In this document: positions 1 through 10,124 of the stretch, one piece after another
Layout of the letters: every line of letters begins with the position of its first letter
How positions within the stretch are numbered: the stretch's first letter is position 1
Assembly: GCA_947184155.2 (NCBI GenBank)
Contig: CAMXCT020001806.1
Location: 62,001-126,000 of the forward strand
Direction: 5' to 3'
DNA from: Cladocopium goreaui
Taxonomy: Eukaryota > Sar > Dinophyceae > Suessiales > Symbiodiniaceae
Length of the DNA stretch: 64,000 nucleotides
Position numbers and translations under genes: made by a program
The notes under the pieces: generated by a model
The model's input: only the letters and a program-made list of their open reading frames with translations
Database searches by the model: none
Told to the model about the DNA's origin: nothing

Positions 1-216
1 AGGAAGGCCAATTCTAGCTCTAGGCATACACTTAACGAAGTTGCAAACAGGGTTGGGATACGTGGAGATGCCCAGCCAAGAAAAAACCACCAAGATGATC
101 CATGAACACGCCTTCCTTCCGTTGTACCTGGTGCTTCCTTTTTGGATCCTTTGGATTTTCCACAAGCAGCGCTACAAACAATCCCAAGTGCACCCACAAC
201 CGCATATCCCACTCAC

Positions 217-270
217 CTGATCTCCACCCTTGGATCTTTGTTTCCGCACTTCTTGAGGGTTATACCGAAC
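217..270 (-). CDS. ART gene copy 1, 54-nt exon
   Basis: An 18-codon exon containing V-R-Y-N-P-Q-E-V-R-K and ending in K-G-G-D-Q. The acceptor is GGGCAG followed by GTTCGG and the donor is CAG followed by GTGAGT. The same 54-nt exon with identical borders is at 19410-19463. Differences are N to D and R to K only, which supports coding. It begins and ends in phase 0. Confidence 0.75.
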
Positions 271-3200
271 CTGCCCAAAAACGAGAGGATCACAGAAAAA
301 AACATCATCTAAAGGCCTCCCTGGAGCTCCCTGGGTTGAAAAAGGGTGGCAACAATGCCGTGGAGAAATTCCTACGTGTCTAATTTTGGAAAGGAGGTGG
401 CACACCTGCCACAGATATATCTACTGTATACCCACCAGGAGTAGCTATACATTATGACATTCGCGAATTGCGCACAACTCAATTCGGAAAACCTCTGATG
501 GAGTCAGCTTTCTGCAAAACATATTCAATGACTCGCAGATATTGAAATATCAGGGGAGGCACCTCATCTTCACTCAGGAAACCTTCATATTTGGATGTGT
601 CTTAAAATCAGGTATGCCCCAGTGGTGGTATATGATGACAAACCATGGGATTTGGGGGTTCTAAATTCATGGGGGAATCGTGTATACATGTTGGAGGTAC
701 GGTATTATATTAAGATGTTTACCCTGATATTTGGGACAAAACCACGACATCTTCTGGACTACCCTCCAACGAAATGGATATGGAAAACCTGCCATGTAGA
801 TCGTTTTGACCGTGGATTTCCATATCCTTTTTTGGGCAATTTACGTCTGTGTCGGTGGTTGGTTTCCTACCCCTGATGCCGGAACAGAGGATGAGGTCCC
901 TGAAGACGCTGGTTCCGAAGACAAGGTACAATAAGTCCCAGTTTTTGATGGTCGATAATATTGAATTTATTGGTCTTGGAATCCATGTTAAACATCCTAA
1001 ATTGTTCTCCGTAAATCACCAGTTTTCAAAACCCAAAACATCTCAAAACCAATAAAATCCTCCAGTAATGGTGGCACACTCATGCCAAACTCTTGCGAAC
1101 AACTCACCGGACATTCGCTCCGCTCCGCCTTCACGACGCAGCGGTAGAAGGTCCCGTCCGAAAAGAGCTGATGCGGCCGCGCGTATTCCCTAGCCGTCTC
1201 AAAGCGCCGTGTGACGTAGACGCCCGGCGCCCAGAATTCATGACCTGATGGAAGTCTTGGGGAAATGGTGATGAAATTCAAAGGAACTCCGTGATTACTG
1301 TAGATTCATCACGCCGTCATCCCCGTAATTACCAAATACAACAACTGGCAATTTTCCCCAAACAATGTGTCCACTGAGGGGTTCTTATGGTGGTAGGAGC
1401 TAACGGGCCGGGGTTAGATCAGGGTGCTCCATCTGTTCTGCGTTTTTTCACTGCAAATTCTCGCGTAAAAGTGTCCTTGTGAGATGTCCATGTGCATTTC
1501 GACTGCGCAGGCTCGCACAAGATGAACCCCGCGGTCATGGTTTGCGGCATTTTCATTGTAATTTCTCGCGTAAACAGTCCCGTGTGCGAAGTCCATGTCC
1601 ATTTCGACTGCGCAAGCTGGCACAAAATGGGCGGCGCGATCAGGGTGCTCCATCTGGTCTGTAGCATGTCTGCTGGCATCCTCTAAGAGGTCCTCGCGTG
1701 ATCTTGCACAAGTACTTGATTATGAGAAGATCTTCTGGAGATCCTGTTGAAATCCTCCCTAAGAGGTCCTTGCATGATCTTGTACAGGTCCTCAGCAGAA
1801 GATCTTGCTGAGATCCTGATGAAATCCTCTCTAAGAGGTCCTTACATGAAGATCTTGCAGATGCCATGTATTAGAGGTGCTTGTATGAAAGCTCTTCTGG
1901 GAGGCCCGGGAGGCTCTTGGCAGGTTCTTGTACCAATAGCAGCAGCAGGTCCTTGTATGACGATCTTGTGAAATTCTCTTAGGGATCATGGCATGAAGAA
2001 ATTGGCCACGGTCTTTACAATTTCTTGTGAGAAGATCTTGTAGAGATCGTGATGAAATCCTCTAAGAGGTCTTTGCAATGCATGATCTTGTACAGGTCCT
2101 TGTGAGAAGATCTTGTGGAGAGCCTAGTGTAACCTTTGCATGTTCTCGTACATGTCCTTGCGAGAAGATCTTGAAGAGGTCCTGTTAAATCCTCCTCAAG
2201 AGGTCCTTTCATTGAGATCCTGGAGATGCTCCACATTGGTGTTTGCATGAAAGTTCTTCTGGGGTGCTCAACAGAAGTTCTTGCACGAAAATCTTCCAGG
2301 CAAGATCCTCTATGTAGATGGTTCTTCCTTCACGATCTTTTGAAATTATCTTAGATGTCCTGGTATGAGGATCTGGTATGGGGTTCTGATGAGTAGACAT
2401 ACGTAGCGTTGCTTCTTGTGCAAAACAAGTTCCTGCTGCAGCAGTTATGACAATGTCTAGCCTGACCTGTTACTGTTCCATAGCTACTGCTGCTTGTATC
2501 TGGTACGTTGACTTCCTACCCCCACACTGTTTGTGGGCTCTTGCCGGCGTAATATTTATTTTATATTAGTAACTGCAATTTACATCAGGTCGGGTTAATC
2601 TGGCAAACAGTACAAAATTAAATCTGGCATAATCCGGCGGAATTACAAAAACAGTACGACCTGAAAAGGTCGTCCATTTCTATAGTGGCCTTGTGATGGC
2701 CTCATTTTCGTTTACCCAGAGGTGTCAGGTGTCTAGTGATCACAATTATCATATCATTTAAAGTTTCATTTGGCTGGATTTGACGTTGGGAGAAGCGGAC
2801 TACTCTGAGATAACAGCTGCCAACAAGTTGGGGATCCCAGCATTGGCACCACACAACCTCCCAAACCATCCGATGCGGCCTCTGCCCTCATTGGTGGATT
2901 CCAGGAAAATACCATGATGAAGGATGCTCCAAAGTCCATAGAACCAAGTGCCATGATATGCAGGTAGCCACCCAGATGTCTCAGCACTCACTGGTGCTGT
3001 CACATTTCTGTAGCTTCCCCAAAGGATCCGGACCCCAGCAGCGAGAGACAAGCGCATATCTGCAAAATCCGTTCCTGCAGCGTGGCACACGTCGTGATGG
3101 GATCCTATGGGTCTGGAGATGTCTGGAGGCAAATTATCTCAAGAAAACACCCGTGCAAATCTTGAAGTTGCTGTGCCTGTTGCTCAAAGAGTATTGCTGA

Positions 3201-6200
3201 AAGCCTGGGGAAATCTACGGTAAAAAGACGATGGTTCGTTGGTTCGTTCTTGATTGTCTCAAGCACCCTGCGGACGCGATTCTAAGCTTCTCATACAACC
3301 TGATGCAGATACGTGATGAAAGTTCCAACATGACTCTCTCTATGCAACACGGCCGTCTGTGATATCGGGGTCTCGTTATATCTCATAATTGCTGGTTCAA
3401 TTCCCCATCGGTGCGTAAATGAGATACCCCGAGTCACTTCCATACATGATTTTCCCGAAAAGGAAATGGAGAACCGATGCTCACATGTAATTCCAGGAGT
3501 AATTCCCAAGCAGCAAATATTACGGTGCTACCACCCTCAAGGGAAGCTGCTCCTTTTCACAAGCAAAACTTCTCGAGTTGGGTGTAGTCACAACCACAAT
3601 TCTACAAGATATTCTTGAAAATTCAAAGTGTTGAACCATCCACTTACCCACATCATCCCATCTCTGGTGGCCGCCAAGCATCGCTTCAACCGCCGCAAGG
3701 CAAAGCAGTCGAACAGACGGCGCGCCTTCAGCCACCCCTTGAGCTGTGCGAAGTTCACGCGGTGAACCTTGGGCCAGGCCTGCTTTCCTGAGGTCAAGCT
3801 ACATGAGAGACCCCCTGGTCATACCATGGGAATCCCAAGTCACGGGGCATTGGTTCTGGGATTAATGCGAACTTATGGAACAATGTTTTGTCCTGCTTTG
3901 ACTATGCCACAGGTCTGAAACCTGGAGCCCTAGCTGTTCATATCCCATAAATGAACTGCATATACACTAGTAATAGTATGGTCTGTCCGGGGAAGAACAA
4001 TCAATCCAGTTCAAAATTGAGGTATTGGTTCATTGTTCATATTATAACTTCATGATGCGCCAGTACCCAGCTGCACGGGCGTTTTCAGGGCTGAAGACTT
4101 GGGAAGTCTTGGGGTACACCCGCCCAACACATCCAACAACCAATCTCAGCTGAAGTGAAGCTCAGCCTCCTTTCCCGCGAGCGAACTTCCTCCAGAGTAA
4201 AACCTTGTCTTTTCGACTTGCCTCTGCAGCAGCCACTGTTTTCCTTGGATCTGCAGGTTGTGGGAGCCAAACCTTGGGCTAAATCTGTAACAACGTGGCT
4301 TTTGCGGCACTGAAATTGGAATTTCTGAAGTGAAAAATGTTGAAAATCCTGGAAGATTACTTTACTTCGAGTGATCCCCACTGTGGCAATTGTTTGTCAT
4401 AGTTCTCGGCCTCTCATCTAGTATACACATATGGCATATATTTTCTGACATTCTATTCAGGCATTCTATCTAACATTCTATTCTGACATTCTTTCCCTGG
4501 CATTCTATCTGGCATCTATTCTGACATCCTATCTGGCATCCTTTCTGGCATCTATTCTGACATTTTCTCTGGCATTCTATTTGGCATTCTTCCTGATATT
4601 CTATCTGGCATCTATTCTAACATTCTTTCTGGCACCTTTTCTGGCATTCTATCTGGCATCTATTCTGACACCATTCTTTTCTGCAATTTTATATATCTGG
4701 CATTCATTCTGGCATTCTTTAGTCTTTCTGGCATTCTTTCTGGCATTCTTTCTGGCAATCATTCTGGCATTCATTCTGGCATTCATTCTGGCATTCTTTC
4801 TGGCATTCATTCTGGCATTCATTATGGCATTCTTTCTGGCATTCATTCTGGCATTATTTCTGGCAGTCTACCTGGCATCTATTCTGACATTCTCTCTGGC
4901 ATGGGCACTGCCCACTGACATCTGGCGCCCGGCAGTGCCCACTGAGATCTCGAGCTCGCGGTTGTGGTCTGGCAGTGCCGAGATCTGGAGCTCGCGGTTG
5001 AGGTCCGGCAGTGCCCACTGAGATCTGGAGCTCGCAGTTGAAGTCCGGCAGTGCCCACTGAGATCCGGCAGTGCCCACTAAGACCTGGAGCTCGCGGATG
5101 AGGTCCAACTCTGATAAAATCTACAGACTCTCACCAGGCACGTGGGGAATTATCTTCCTGGGTCTTGTGCAGGTTTGAAGGGGACAACCAAGCGGCTCAA
5201 ATTTTCGTTTTCGGCTCCCACGCAAAGTGCCTGTCTCCAGCTTCCCACACACAACCTGGGCCAGGTGATGAGAGTCAGATTAACAAACACATCAAACACT
5301 CAAACACACAATAAGCCGTGAACATGCGTGAAATGATCATCAACATTGAATTAATATTTGGTTACCTGGCATTGCAACTTAAATCAAAAGATCAAACTGG
5401 TATTCCAAATCATGAAATGAAATCAGCTAAACAAAATGACTTCATGATCTTAAACTCACAACATGGAGCTCTTGGGATCCATTCCGCCTTGGACGCCTGC
5501 GACGTCTGCGAGGCTGGGCCCTGGTTCTTCCCAAGTTCTTCAACGATCGGGGTCCAAATCTCCATCTGTCCATGACTCAGGGCGCGAAGCAACAACCTCG
5601 GTACCGCCAATAACCAAGGATGAGGGCTCAACCAGCGAAGTCATCATAATGGCTCACGAAAAGAGGGTCCAAATGGATGGGTATATAAAAACTAAACAAG
5701 ATATTATGGAAAGGCCAAATGGAGATTTACGGGATCAAATTGGCTATCAAAAATTGTTTGTCTTTTGTTCAGTTTTCTGTGTCTTAAATTTTGACCCATG
5801 CTATGCCGGCCCATATCCTCAACATTGATGGAAATCAGGTTAAAAAAACAAGTGCCTATGGATCAACCGGCAACTCTCGGGCCAAGCGAATTTCTTCATA
5901 GTTCAAGGGCCCAGTCGGTTTGGGCGTCAGCTCGCTCATGGCGCCAGAGAGGGCAACCAAAGGGGGATGGATAAAAAGTTAGCTTCCGGTAATCTACAAT
6001 GGCAATGGAAAATCCATGAAAGCCCATTGTTTATCGAAGGAAGTTTAGAAGTCAAACTTCAGACAAGATGGAAAGATGGAAAAGCATAGGGGGGAAGAGC
6101 CAGAGAGGAGAAGAGAAGAAGAAAGAAGATCAGAGAAGAGAAAGAGACAGCGCAAAGAAAATGCAGGCGCGCGAAAAGGTAAAAAAAGTCACGCTTCACT

Positions 6201-8667
6201 CCGTTTTTCCACTGATTTGTGGCTCCGGAGGGTTGAAAAGTAGGCTCACTAAAGCGGCGGGAGCCATCTGGCCAGATGAGAGATGAAAAGTTGCACGCCG
6301 TTGTGGCGCGAAGCACATTTCGAAGTCAAAAGTGTAAAAAACTGACGGTCTCAGACCACTTTTGGAAGTGGCAATGTCGAAAAAGTACAAGCCGTGTGGC
6401 GCGACGCAAATTTCCAAGTCAAAATGTACAAGCACACCAGGGTCGGAGCACTTTTGGAAGTTGAGATGTCAAAAAAGTGTATGCCGTTGTGGCGCGAAGG
6501 AGATTTGGAAGTCAAAATCTGCAAAGCATTCCAGGTTCGGAGCACGTTCGGAAGTTGAGATGTTGAAAAAGTGCACGTCATTTTGGCGCGAAGCACTTTT
6601 CCAAGTCAAAAGGTTATAATCATCACATGCTCGGACCACTTTTGAAGGTTCAGGTGTGGTTCCACACCTTACTAAAAGTGAGCAAAACGTGAAGATTTTG
6701 TAGCATTTCCACAAATGATGGCAGGCGTGGGACATTTCAAGAGGATCTGCAAAGATGCATTTCGCGTGACAGGCGCAGAACAAGAGACATGTTCATTAGA
6801 GATGTTAGGAGTTCAGGGCGCTGATTTCGTGAGAAAGGTTGCATTTTGGAGCATCAGATCTTCAGTTTTGGAAAGATGATTTTGCGTGACGGGTGCAGCA
6901 CTTCATATGACCTGGCATCACTTTTTCGTGGCAGGCGCAGTACTTTAGACAGGTGGAGTGCAAAAATCGCAAAACGCATTGGTACGAGGCCGTCAGCTCT
7001 GCACTCAACTTTCCGTTTTTGAAGGAAATCTCTAAGAATTGTTTCATTTTCGATGTTGTCAACTTCGAAAACTGAGGAAGTCTGGCAGAATTGTTTTGTT
7101 TTTGATGTTGTCAAGTTCAAAAATTGAGGAAGTCTCGCAGACTTGTTTCGTTTTCTAGCTTGCAGATAGACAGATAGCTAGATAGTCAACTGCAATGTAA
7201 CTACAACTACAACTACAACTGCACTACACCACACTACATCCAGCAGTTGTGGTGAGGTGACCACCGCAACCATTGCAACCACTCCAGAAAACACAACTCC
7301 AACTACCTTTCGGTCCATCAGTGGATTCGCTCTGCCATCCGTGATTCACAGCAATGAACCTCTCCTATATAGGTTTTGAAACTATTTTTGAAACTTCCGC
7401 CAGTGTATTGCGCGGTACTACTGGTAGATATGTGTTTTCCCATTAGACTTTAAAAAGCTCTACTTGTCGGGGGAGTTCAATTTGAGACCACAGATTTTGA
7501 TCAACGTCAGGATTGACCATCCAACTTTTATTGGCTGTTTTTGGCTGTTTAGGTTTTTTGAAATGGAAACCCAGAAAACTTGTAAGATCATACAATCGTA
7601 GGGGTCAAAAAATTGCGAAATGCAGCCAGATGCTCAAGGGCTAGAAACCAATCATCAAAAATCAAATGGATGAATTGGGAAACCGCTGAGCCCTAATTAA
7701 CATTGCCAGCTGACAAGAAGTCTTGAGCCATTCACAAGCTACGACTTCTGGCATCACCTCTCAAGGGAATGATGGTAGGCATAGGCAATCTTCACACAAT
7801 GACGGAGGGCCGCAGCTCGAAAGCAAGATGCAATGTCAAGGAAGTAAGAAACATGTTTTTTTTCTGCATCAAACAAGAGGATACCTCCGAGCAAGCCCAA
7901 GGGTCTGTCCAAGCAATTTTTCTTTCTCCGCATGTTTGCAGCTTGATGGTTGGTTGATGGTTCATAATTTTCTATTGTGTTCTTCTTCCCCTTGAGCAAA
8001 CAGTTTTGGATTCCATCTACGAATGCCAACTCCATCTGGAATGATCCGCTAATGATCCGTTAATGCAAACTCCATCTGGCAATTTGTTGCTCACCACACA
8101 AATCCTATCCACTTGCTCCTGCCACGCAAAGCCAGTCCGACAGCATACGAAAGTCATAAATACCGGGGCCAAGGTAGCTTGTAATATGTCCAAATTTGGA
8201 TGATGTGGATGCAACAGGACCCTTTCCTGCGAAGTGATGGCTCGCAACTTTCATCAAACGAACCTAAGGAGTCGTATACAATCACCAGTATCCCCATCCC
8301 CTCCATGCCCACAGTATGGACCTGCAAAATCAACAGTTCCAGCCCCAAACCGCACTAATTCACACACTAAACCACCGTTTTCAGTGGTGTCAGACGTGTC
8401 AATGGTGAAGTTGTTCCATACTCTTAGTGTTATCCCCGTTCTCAATGATACCCCCATGATCTTCTAATCCACATTGGTTTCATCCTGAATTTGCTTGAAA
8501 AAATGCTGGAACAAATGATCCAAAAGTGCCGCTGGGTTTGGTCCACGACGTCCCATTTTTTTGGCTCGTCCCTGGCGCACTGCGAAGCCTTGCTTGGCCT
8601 TGCTCGGCGTCATGAAACCGTCACTTCCTCCCCGCGTAGCTGTCGGAGGTTTCGATGTCCAAAATGC
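217..8667 (-). CDS. ADP-ribosyltransferase-like gene, copy 1 (3' end outside window)
   Basis: A multi-exon minus-strand gene whose recognisable core is an ADP-ribosyltransferase fold of PARP type. An exon with a Y-H-G-T segment and a downstream W-S-I-L-H-H-G helix (2880-3074) is followed by an exon with G-V-Y-V-T and a Y-A-R-P-H segment (1108-1244). Proteins of this fold bind NAD+ and transfer ADP-ribose; the substrate is unknown. The H-G-T and G-V-Y-V-T parts correspond to the first two positions of the H-Y-E/H-Y-x triad; I cannot place the third residue. Exons a-c join in frame through a GC donor, and the 1108-1244 exon ends in the phase needed by 217-270. Upstream exons (3.6-8.7 kb) are conserved with copy 2 but carry no family motif I recognise. 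Whether this gene starts near 8.7 kb or is fused to the upstream 2H exons is not settled. The gene looks open in the window but may be inactive if it depends on the damaged upstream part. Confidence 0.6.
271..1107. other. Intron of ART gene copy 1
   Basis: No second exon is visible here. Scattered blocks match the intron at 19.5-20.1 kb of copy 2 (for example 480-560 with 19580-19690 and 590-790 with 19730-19930), so this is duplicated intron sequence with ordinary drift and no coding bias. Confidence 0.6.
1108..1244 (-). CDS. ART catalytic core exon 2, copy 1 (GVYVT exon)
   Basis: This encodes G-H-E-F followed by P-G-V-Y-V-T-R-R-F-E-T-A and Y-A-R-P-H-Q-L-F-S-D-G, then a strand with Y-R-C-V-V-K-A. 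Acceptor ATCAG/GTCATG; donor CCG/GTGAGT, a strong GT site. It starts with two bases that complete a glycine begun in the upstream exon and ends in phase 0, which matches the next exon (217-270). The copy-2 counterpart at 20151-20291 is 4 nt longer. The pattern G-[VI]-Y plus an alanine-tyrosine helix is typical of the second core segment of PARP-type ART domains. Confidence 0.78.
1434..1633. repeat. Two-copy tandem repeat, period about 106 bp
   Basis: The segment GTCCATGTGCATTTCGACTG at about 1485 recurs as GTCCATGTCCATTTCGACTG at 1591. TTCTCGCGTAAA precedes both. It has no counterpart in copy 2, so it is a post-duplication insertion in the intron. Confidence 0.7.
1690..2345. repeat. Degenerate tandem repeat rich in AGATCTTG and GAGGTCCTT
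   Basis: About ten diverged units of roughly 55-65 bp carry the words AAGATCTTG, AAATCCTC and AAGAGGTCCTT in a fixed order. Short open frames across it are by-products of the repeat. It sits in an intron of ART copy 1 and is absent from copy 2. Confidence 0.75.
2880..3074 (-). CDS. ART catalytic core exon 1, copy 1 (YHGT exon)
   Basis: This encodes W-G-S-Y-R-N-V-T, a serine/threonine stretch and then L-P-A-Y-H-G-T-W-F-Y-G-L-W-S-I-L-H-H-G. H-G-T followed eight to ten residues later by an I-L-x-x-G helix is the first core segment of the ART/PARP fold, where the histidine contacts NAD+. Acceptor CTGCAG/GAACGG. The donor is a GC site (GCAGAG/GCCGC), also present in copy 2; using it joins the frame exactly to the GVYVT exon. 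Copy 2 (20931-21119) is 6 nt shorter, an in-frame difference. Confidence 0.8.
3648..3787 (-). CDS. ART gene copy 1, exon upstream of the core
   Basis: An exon with acceptor CTCAG/GAAAGC and a textbook donor TGG/GTAAGT. The reading with G-L-A-Q-G near its start and E-A-M-L-G-G-H-Q-R near its end is preferred. In that frame the copy-2 exon (21769-21926) differs by an 18-nt in-frame insertion and has no stop, whereas a competing frame stops in copy 2. It is leucine-rich and probably helical. No family is recognised. Confidence 0.6.
4170..4243 (-). CDS. ART gene copy 1, short lysine-rich exon
   Basis: A 74-nt exon encoding K-T-V-A-A-A-E-A-S-R-K-D-K-V-L-L-W-R-K-F-A. Its partner at 22301-22374 differs by two changes (GCT CGC against GCC CGT), both silent in this frame, which fixes the coding frame. 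Acceptor CCAAG/GAAAAC. The donor is a GA site (GGGAAAG/GAGG) in both copies; reading past it in copy 1 hits a stop at once. Confidence 0.6.
4440..4905. repeat. TCTGGCATTC-type short tandem repeat
   Basis: About 45 degenerate units of 10-12 bp built on TCTGGCATTC or TCTGACATTC. Copy 2 lacks it. Related words occur at 55.83-55.86 kb and, in the opposite orientation, at 63.06-63.15 kb, so this is a dispersed satellite. The long hydrophobic open frame through it is an artefact. Confidence 0.85.
4905..5110. repeat. GAGCTCGCGGTTG / GGCAGTGCCCACTGAGATC repeat
   Basis: Four or five diverged copies of a roughly 50-bp unit directly follow the TCTGGCATTC array. The same pairing (TTCTGGCAT array next to GGAGCTCG units) recurs at 55.83-55.95 kb and inverted at 62.93-63.17 kb, so the two repeats travel together as one composite dispersed element. 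Confidence 0.75.
5158..5255 (-). pseudogene. ART-block exon, copy 1, frameshifted
   Basis: This is homologous to the intact 120-nt exon at 22476-22595. The core R-K-R-K-F-E-P-L-G is still readable. Relative to copy 2 the first half is 4 nt longer, so the frame before and after the shared core no longer agree, and the 3' half has diverged. I read it as a decaying exon. Confidence 0.5.
5465..5570 (-). CDS. ART-block exon, copy 1 (MEIWTPIVEELG)
   Basis: The reading contains M-E-I-W-T-P-I-V-E-E-L-G-K-N-Q-G and ends near E-W-I-P-R-A. Compared with copy 2 (22803-22893) the differences include one 3-nt and one 6-nt indel, all in frame, which argues for past selection on this frame. Exact borders are unsure because neither end has an AG/G or GT motif that is clearly the best. 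Confidence 0.45.
6290..6625. repeat. Tandem repeat inside left arm, period about 80-100 bp
   Basis: Four diverged units built on GCCGTTGTGGCGCGAAG, a T-T-C-C-A-A-G-T-C-A-A-A-A tract and TTTTGGAAGTTGAGATGTC. The same units, in the opposite orientation and in larger number, make up 11.45-11.77 kb of the right arm. Confidence 0.75.
7195..7310. repeat. CTACAA-type simple repeat at inner end of left arm
   Basis: ACAACTACAACTACAACTGC and the following CACTACACC words are the short counterpart of the long GTGTAGTGTAGT tract in the right arm (10125-10745). The arms therefore differ mainly by expansion of this simple repeat. Confidence 0.65.
8113..8226 (-). CDS. Conserved exon in ART block, copy 1 (two possible frames)
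   Basis: Acceptor TTCGCAG/GAAAGG is perfect and conserved at 23897. Two open readings exist. One contains S-S-K-F-G-H-I-T-S-Y-L-G-P-G-I-Y-D-F-R-M-L and ends at a GT donor (GAGCAA/GTGGAT); it is phase-compatible with one reading of the upstream 58-nt exon. The other contains H-P-H-H-P-N-L-D and Q-E-Q-V-D-R-I-C and would run to a GT donor at 8094 (GTGTG/GTGAGC). Copy 2 differs at four to five sites that do not discriminate clearly. The exon is real; its frame is open. Confidence 0.6.
8264..8321 (-). CDS. Conserved 58-nt exon in ART block, copy 1
   Basis: Acceptor TTTTGCAG/GTCCAT and donor TTAG/GTTCG are both conserved in copy 2 at 23935-23992, with identical length. One frame reads V-H-T-V-G-M-E-G-M-G-I-L-V-I-V-Y-D-S-L, a strand-like segment. 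Another reads G-P-Y-C-G-H-G-G-D-G-D-T-G-D-C. The first joins in phase to the downstream exon. No family is recognised. Confidence 0.55.
8632..8667 (-). CDS. Conserved mini-exon in ART block, copy 1 (LDIETSDSYA)
   Basis: A very short exon reading G-I-L-D-I-E-T-S-D-S-Y-A. In copy 2 the same frame reads G-V-L-D-L-E-T-S-D-S-Y-A: three silent third-position changes and two conservative replacements over twelve codons, a clear coding signature. Acceptor GCTAG/GCATTT. The 3' border is unsure; the frame stays open for three more codons before a stop, and a conserved GT lies just before that stop. Confidence 0.55.
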
Positions 8668-8741
8668 CTAGCAGCTCCTGGGGTGTTTTCCCAATGAGTA
8701 ACTGGTAATGCATATGTCCCACAAAATGAAACATACCAGCA

Positions 8742-8778
<37 letters not shown>

Positions 8779-9124
8779 GCCAAAGATGAAATTCTGACCC
8801 ATACTCACATGAGTTACTCGAATTTAAATTTATGATAAAATCACAGAGTAATCCTTTTGATGGAGATTCCCAACACACAAAGGGTAGTGCACCTTCCGGA
8901 ACTAATATTCAACCGCCTAGGTTTTTTTGGGATCGTCATCAAAAATTGAAACGCCCAAAAACCATTGAAATTGGATAATTTTGAATGTTTCATCATATTT
9001 TCCTCCCGTCTCCCGTGCATGGAAGTAGCAATTTTTGAGGCTGCCAGGGTAGCGCATTGGAGTTTGATATTCAGGTCTGACTCCGCAACCCCGCCTACTT
9101 TTTCTGTTAAAAGCACTTTCGCAT

Positions 9125-9225
9125 AGAATCTGCAAAAACAAAAAAACCCGACCAAAACGCCCCGCAAACATCCCGCAAAAATTCGCAAAACACTCGCAAA
9201 AACCCGCAAACGCCCGCAAATCCAG
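9125..9225. repeat. CCCGCAAA short tandem repeat
   Basis: About ten degenerate units of CCCGCAAA or CGCAAAAA. A related run (AATCCCGCAAATATCCGCAA) is found at 12.06-12.12 kb inside the right arm of the inverted repeat. Confidence 0.7.
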
Positions 9226-9504
9226 AAAAAAATGTTTTTGGTTTGTGTTTACAAGTAGCTAGTTCCGTAGTATTTTTTTCAAGGCATCGAAATTATCAGG
9301 TAGACAGTATAGCAGTTAGAAATCGCACCCACGTAAAAACAGGAGTGACCTGGATTTGAGGTAGAACCAATGGAAGGCCAGACGCATCGCCTATTTTCCT
9401 ATCAAGTTCGTATGTGTTTTTTGTGAAACGCCTGGTTTTCGAAGAACCGACCAAACAAAATAGTAGCGACACAAACGACCAAAATATATTGGAGTATGAA
9501 TTTC

Positions 9505-9660
9505 GAGGTGTATATATATATATATATATCCATATATATATATATATCCATATATATATATACGTGTATGTCCATAACTACATCATTCCATCAGCATTGT
9601 TCTTTTTTTGGTAGGGCATATATATATATGTATATGTATATTTATATACATATATATTAT
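9505..9660. repeat. AT dinucleotide microsatellite cluster
   Basis: Several (AT)n runs broken by short spacers. A shorter AT run sits at the matching place in copy 2 (25.04-25.07 kb), just downstream of the 2H exon. Confidence 0.8.
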
Positions 9661-9670
9661 GTCCAGACAA

Positions 9671-9861
9671 TCAGACATGCATCCTTCCATCACCATCTCC
9701 CATCCGCCCCATCTCCTTGGCTTTGGGCAATTTGATCCGAGTAATGCCTTCAGTTCGCCCTTGGCTCAGGATCTCTTCCAAGACGTCGCATGCATGCTGC
9801 GCCGGCACGTTTTCCCGTGTGCCCAGTGTCAGGTGCGGAATCTGGCCGGCGCATGGCACGC
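9671..9861 (-). pseudogene. 2H copy 1, second-motif exon (PHLT)
   Basis: This encodes P-H-L-T-L-G-T-R-E-N-V-P-A and then a basic tail with K-L-P-K-A-K-E-M-G, ending at TGA (9671-9673). H-x-T-[LIV]-G is the second catalytic motif of 2H phosphoesterases. Acceptor GCTGCCAG/GCGTG; the two leading bases complete a glycine from the upstream exon. The exon itself is intact and matches 25100-25290, with the same stop codon position. It lies between the two inverted-repeat arms. Confidence 0.75.
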
Positions 9862-10124
9862 CTGGCAGCAGGGCCATAGCTCTGCCATGGTCAAGTTGCG
9901 TGGGTTCATATGTGGTGTGGTCATCTATCCCATGCCATGGGAAGCCAAACATACCAGTAGTACCGCACAAGGCGGTGGCGGAAGTTCAAAGATAGGACAC
10001 TATAGGAGAGGTGAGTTGTTGTGGATGGCAGAGCGAATCCACTGATGGGCCGAAAGGTGGTTGGAGTTGTGTTTTTTGGAATGGTCGCAGTGGTTGCGGT
10101 GGTCACCTCACCCACAACTGCTAG

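Larger units (their letters stand above)
6032..7382 (+). mobile_element. Left arm of a large inverted repeat
   Basis: This arm is the reverse complement, with gaps, of 9987-12467. The outer tip CGAAGGAAGTTTAGAAGTC here is answered by GACTTCTAAACTTCCTTCG at the right end, followed by matching GATGGAAA/GAAGAGAAG tracts. The inner tip (ATCAGTGGATTCGCTCTGCC, near 7318) pairs with 10020-10045. Copy 2 of the duplication has no such sequence (its intron runs straight through at about 23.22-23.36 kb), so the arm was inserted after the duplication. No transposase frame is visible. Confidence 0.8.

Noticed and set aside
3380..3425. GGTTCAATTCCCCATCGGTG resembling a tRNA T-arm
   Set aside because: No acceptor stem, D-arm or anticodon arm fits upstream. 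The matching sequence in copy 2 is not conserved as a cloverleaf.
4581..5021. A 146-codon hydrophobic plus-strand open frame
   Set aside because: Low-complexity product of the TCTGGCATTC array (F-L-A-F repeats). It looks like a membrane protein only because of the repeat.
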